From: Cavia porcellus
Taxonomy: Eukaryota; Chordata; Mammalia; Rodentia; Caviidae
DNA: 64,000 nt
NCBI RefSeq assembly: GCF_034190915.1
Contig: NW_026947506.1
Coordinates: 29,889,248 to 29,953,247, forward strand
Direction of reading: 5' to 3'
Of this stretch, positions 59,393-64,000 are shown piece after piece. A program made the position numbers and the translations under genes. The notes under the pieces were generated by a model. It did not search any database. It was not told the DNA's origin and saw nothing but the letters and a program-made list of their open reading frames with translations. Every line of letters starts with the position of its first letter. Positions within the stretch are counted from its first letter, which is position 1.

Positions 59393-59492
59393 GGGGCTGG
59401 GTTGGCCCCGCGGCATAAGCGCCTGCCTTGCAAGCAGGCAGTCGTGAGTTCGATCCCTGGTACCGATAAAAAGGAAAAAGACAAAATAAATT
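59393..59492 (+). mobile_element. ID-type SINE, long-tail subfamily, A-box damaged
   Basis: GGGGCTGGGTTGGCCCCGCG replaces the usual ATTTAGCTCAGC, so the internal promoter A-box is lost. The rest (GCATAAGCGCCTGCCTTGCA, GAGTTCGATCCCTGGTACC, GATAAAAAGGAAAAAGACAA) is nearly consensus. The possible flanks gaatggagcccc and gagtggcgccct are imperfect. Confidence 0.9.
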
Positions 59493-60205
59493 AAAGAGTG
59501 GCGCCCTTCCAACTATTATTTATTCACTCAACAAATACACCTTGGGCCCCCACCTTGGAACAAGGGTAGAAACCACCTCCTGTCTTCACTTCCTGGCAAG
59601 GATCAAGGGAAGGGACACGGCTGCGTGTACAAGGTCATCCTGGAACGGCTTCCTCAGCTCTGCTGGTCAGGAGACCCCAGAAGAGACAGCAGGCCTCAGC
59701 ACATGGTCAAGGACAGTGAAGGGTTGAGAAGCCCCAAAGTCCTGCGCACTGCAGCCAGGTGGGCTGGAAATCTCATTATCCCCCCTCGCAGGCTCCGCAT
59801 GGCTGTGAAGGAGGATTCTGCAGCCAACCAGCCTACAGGGCTCCACAGAGGTCAGGGGGGTCACTTCCCAAAGATCTTCAGGACATCATCGTTCCTGGGG
59901 GAGGAAGGACCAGCTGTCTGCTGTCAGGCCCACTATGTGGGAGTTGGGCAGGAAGACCAAGCACAGGTGCTCTAGCCAAGAACACCCACAGGCAGCACCT
60001 CCGACCCAGCAGAACCTGGGCTGGCCTGGGCTCTCCACCTGCGGAGGGCCACAAGGGACAAAACACATGTACTCTCTAGGGGTATGAAACAAGCAGAGGT
60101 TTGCAGAGCCCGACACCCATATCTACTTCACTGCCCTGAGCAGTCCTCATCCTCATCTTCTTCAAGATCCTTCCATCATCCCTCTGTGGGGTCCAAGGGC
60201 CCCCG

Positions 60206-60230
60206 CCCTGCCCTGCCCTGCCCTGCCCTG
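60206..60230 (+). repeat. (CCCTG)5 short tandem repeat
   Basis: Five perfect CCCTG pentamers lie in unique intronic DNA. Confidence 0.95.
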
Positions 60231-61345
60231 GATCTCACAGCAGTTGTACAGTGACCATCCTACAAACACCCTAGTGGTCCACTCCCAGGCCCCAAGGGCA
60301 GGGCTGGAGGCTCACTGCACCCTGAAATGAAGTCACCGATGTTGCCAGGCCAAGAGGGATACAATATCCTGTCCTGGAGGACCCAGGTCATAGCTGCTAT
60401 GAGTGCTGTCACTGTGGCACAGTTGTGACTCGGTAATCACAGCCACAGGAAACTCCCAGAATCCCATTGTGCAGCCCATCCAGAAGGACAGATCCCAAGG
60501 GACTCCTGGCCCAGCTGTTACCATTCCCAGGAGGACATTTCCAGGTAAGGCACCCACAGAGCAGACCCAGAGGCTCCTGGTGCCACTCCAGGATTCTAGT
60601 CACCAGGGCCACCAAGGCCACCAGATGAGGCTCCAAGTGGGTGGGCTGGGAATGCAGCAGCCACTGCTCCGTGGGCCACGCATGTGCGCTTTCTCCACGG
60701 CTGCAAATCCAATCAATGGCTTTCCACACTGCTTTAGATGCCAGGCCAGCCTGGAGGACAGTGGGGACTGAATAAGAAACACCCCAGGTAGCTTCCGAGA
60801 GAACACAGGCCAGGGGCAGCAGGAAGCAGCAGCAGCAGCGGGCTTGGCCACCTTTGTGTATAGGTGAGACCTGTTGGGGACCAGCACTGAAGAACAGGGC
60901 CAGAGGAGGGCCCTGGGGGACAGCATGAGGCTCTGGGTCCTGGCCTGGCAGGGATGCCCGGCCAGTGTGCACTGGAGGCCTGCAGATGGGGCCACCAGGT
61001 CTGGCCCATTGCTGTGGATTCTGTGACAAACTTAGATCTATTTGATTTTGTTATTATTTTAATTGGCTAGGATCTCTGAAGTGAGTGAAAACACAGCTTT
61101 AGTTAAATGTGTGTCACCAGAACCAGACCCTCCCAGCCTCACTGCCATAGCCCAGGGGATAAGGCCCTGTCCCGGGACCATGGAATCCAGCTGGAGGAGC
61201 CATAACGCAGGGGAGACAGACAGGTGTCAAAATGTGCAGCATCCACAGGCTCAGGTGGCAAGAGACCACCCCCCCCCTCCCCTATCAGCAGGGACACCAC
61301 TGCGGTGAGGAATGAAGGTTGCAGCAGCAGAAGATCACAATTTTT

Positions 61346-61448
61346 TTTGTGTGTGTGGTTTTCGTTTTTATCGGTACCAGGGATCGAACTCACGACTGCC
61401 TGCTTGCAAGGCAGGCGCTTACGCCGCTGAGCTAAATCCCCAGCCCCT
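61346..61448 (-). mobile_element. Very young ID-type SINE, long-tail subfamily
   Basis: The minus strand carries GGGGCTGGGGATTTAGCTCA, GCGGCGTAAGCGCCTGCCTT and GAGTTCGATCCCTGGTACCG, then GATAAAAACGAAAACCACAC and an A-run. A perfect 17-bp target-site duplication agaagatcacaattttt lies at 61329-61345 and 61449-61465. Both A- and B-boxes are intact. It is sense to PRKAR1B. Confidence 0.97.
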
Positions 61449-63279
61449 AGAAGATCACAATTTTTAAGAGAAGTCAGAAATCCAGAAGCTACCCAGCTTC
61501 TGGCTCCACACAGCGGGGATGGCTGGTTTCAGTCGACCTTTCCTGGACTCACTAGTCCCACAAGATGGGCATGACAGTGGCCAGGTGTGGACAGACAGCA
61601 GCCCCCTCACAGATGTGTGGCCCACTGTCAGTACTGAGCAGTCACTGGTGCAAAGTCACCCCAGCCAGACCAGTGCTAAGATCAGTGGCCACTCCATGGC
61701 CCAACATAGGTGTATCTCCGGCTCTGCTCCTAAGGCTCACAGAGGAGAAGGCATGGCCAGCAGAGGTACCAACTGCAGACTCCAAACATATTCTTGTGAC
61801 AGTCACAGCACTATCCACAGACCATGGCAGGGGAAACAAGACCCTGCCCCCTGCCTGGGAATCCTGCATAGCCACAAGAGAGAACTGGGGGTGAGATAGG
61901 GTGAGAGTTCTACCTTGCATTCCAAATGGTGTGACCTCCAAGAGGGACTGTACAATGAACAAGAGCTGCTGCGAAAGTGGGGTGAGAGGGTTCCCCCAGA
62001 ATTGTATGCCCACAAGCGAGGCCAGCATCTCCGGAGTTACACCCATGTATGCAGGCCCAGAGGCAGGCAGAAGCAGGTACCACTGAGCAGGTACCCCCAG
62101 GCTTGTTTCCCTGTTGCATTTGTGTGTACCTTCAGCATCTGCTGCCCAACCAGGAACCACCATATTAAACAGCCTCACGTCAGGCAAGGTTGAGGGCACT
62201 TTCCTACAGGAACAGCTACCCCTCAGGTCAGGACTGCCACAAGGGAGACTGCCACCCAATGACACAGTAAGCACCAATGCCACAGGGGGAGCTGCCAGAC
62301 AAATGCACTGGGTGTCACCTGTCTGATGGCTGTCCCACAGTCAGGTCTCCTGACCTGCCTGCTCCACTTGAGTGCCTTTCCAATGTTCCCCAGGGCCCCC
62401 AGCAGCAGCAAAGCCACCATCCCACTGCAGTCGGTTTCAGCGCTGAGAGAGCTACTCCTTTCTGTGGGAATGAGGGATTCCGTGTTTACTGAGCACACCA
62501 GACTCCACGCTCCCAAGACATTGCATCGTTGTGCAGTGAGATGTCACAGTAACATCGCTTTGAGGCAAGGGGTGCATTTAGATTCACATGGCTCTTTCCC
62601 ACTCAGAGATATAGAACTGAGTCCTCTGCTGGACTTTCTACCCTGCACAGCCAACCCCACCTCTACAGGCTACGGAGCAGTACAATTCCAGATCGCACTT
62701 GCAGTAGGCCAGGGCATGGAAGGATTGTGTGCTCCTGAACCAGCCAGACAGATTCTGACATACATCTCCCGACAGCAGGCATCCAGCAGCCCTTCTGAGC
62801 CCACACGACACAATGCCATACCTAGCTTGGAAGCAGATGTTCTAGACTGCCCTGACACCTGGCCACTGGGGGATGGGTACAAGTCTCAATTTTCTCCTCT
62901 CTGAAATGGGCTGAGAACAAGGCAATTGTTCTACAGTGTGGCTGTATCACCCACACTGTTTGATCATCACTAGACTGAGTCATGTGTAATGATGGGAGTG
63001 AAGTCATGTCTTCGTACCACTTCTGCTTCAACTCTGAACACTGCAAGAGTCCACCATACTGTATATGTCATCCCCACAGGAGCCCCTGGGACTCCAAGGA
63101 CATTAAGTGAAAGGATGTAGCATGTGGAATTCTCAGGAAGGGGGAGGTACAAACCTATGTGCACCTTTCTTCACTCAAACCACGCTCAAAAGGAAGGAGG
63201 AAGGAGCGGTGAGCTGGGGAGGTGAGGGCCCCGAGACAAGAGGCTCTGAATACACCTGGGTGCACGGAGATGGCTTTGG

Positions 63280-63760
63280 AACCAGGCCCATCGTTTATGT
63301 AATTATAAAAACAACATTTAGATTTAAAAGGTAATACTTACACATCAAAAGTCAAAAGCAACAAAGGAATTTTATGTGGCTCACAGGCAGCAGCTGGGCC
63401 AAGTGACCCCGAAAGCAGGTATCTCCCAAGGACAAAGCACCTGGGAAAAAACCTCATCAGAGCCGTTGGGAGAAGGTGGCAATAATAATATTGTTATTTT
63501 AAGATAAGGGGTTTGTGTTCAGGCATAAAGCAAAGAATTCTTTGGTCAGAATCATCCAGAACTGGGATTTTTAGCCTGGGAGAAAAGAGATAAAGACATA
63601 AAATTAACCAGGTTGTGTTTAAAAAAAAAAACAAGGAACTCCGAACTGGAGTAGGAAGTACCAATGTTAACTTGTAATGTGTTTATCCTTAAAAGAAAAA
63701 CGCAAGTCTGTGGTCAAAAAAATGCAGGTGCCATGGCAATGTGCGTAATGGAAACGACTC
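63280..63760. promoter_or_regulatory. AT-rich motif-dense block at the right edge
   Basis: It contains CATCAAAAGTCAAAAGC and CAACAAAGG (three TCF/LEF-like sites), the near-palindrome AATAATAATATTGTTATT (paired SOX-like sites, 63481-63498) and GGTGCCATGGCAATG (RFX/YY1-like, 63728-63742). No repeat was recognised. It is a candidate intronic regulatory block by motif density only. Confidence 0.25.
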
Positions 63761-64000
63761 CTCCCCGGCCCCAAATGTGGTCTCCACAACACTTCCCACT
63801 AAACAGAGATGCAGAACTCTTGTGGGGTAAACCGATTCTAGATTTGGGCAGAAAAAACTACCGTGGGGGTTGGCATTCTGTCCCGCTGGCCAGAATGGAG
63901 CAATGTGAGCATCAGTCAGATAGAACCAGGTGATCCTGCCTGTGCTTTGGGGGTCATGGCCAAACATCGCAGACCAGACTGGTGTGGAACAGTTTTCCCC

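Overview
The window is mammalian nuclear DNA, almost certainly from a rodent. The evidence is two split genes with GT-AG introns, a CpG-island promoter, abundant tRNA-Ala-derived (ID-type) SINEs, dimeric B1+ID SINEs, old L1 and MaLR-type LTR fragments, MIR-like fragments and CA/GA microsatellites. The young SINE family carries the string GGATTTAGCTCAGCGGC and a GGTACCGATAAAAA-type tail. It is not the mouse, rat or squirrel form I know; a beaver-like rodent is my guess, and that is recollection only.

Layout, both genes on the minus strand: (1) 1-7755 is the 5' half of PDGFA (platelet-derived growth factor A). I resolved coding exons 1-4 to the base (6916-6854, 5664-5568, 973-869, 203-16), with consistent splice phases and 151 codons. 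Exon 5 onward lies off the left edge. The 5' leader is about 830 nt and holds two upstream ORFs, one of which ends in an ATGA overlap with the PDGFA start codon. The TATA box and the G-rich nuclease-hypersensitive element lie at 7781-7831. (2) 7856-19050 is intergenic: a CpG-rich half (to about 10.7 kb) with a palindromic RFX-type X-box, then ordinary sequence with old repeats and two SINEs. (3) 19055 to the right edge is the 3' part of PRKAR1B (regulatory subunit RI-beta of cAMP-dependent protein kinase). Seven coding exons were resolved (48029-47968, 47351-47305, 38699-38541, 36115-36055, 32640-32519, 21042-20961, 20332-20160). They encode both cyclic-nucleotide-binding domains and the stop codon. 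The first exons (docking/dimerisation domain and inhibitor site) were not found and should lie beyond 64000. The order PDGFA then PRKAR1B in tandem matches human 7p22.3 as I know it.

The two genes do not work together biochemically: one is a secreted mitogen, the other an intracellular kinase inhibitor subunit.

I found no new multi-gene system. The most interesting items are: the two PDGFA uORFs; a 1.1-kb processed retrocopy of an unidentified polyadenylated, internally repetitive noncoding RNA inserted into a MaLR-type LTR (15-bp target-site duplication, AATAAA and poly(A) visible); a 47-nt PRKAR1B exon preceded by a roughly 240-nt CU/CA tract; an enhancer-like AT-rich block in PRKAR1B intron 6; and a young ID-type SINE subfamily with perfect 15-17 bp target-site duplications.
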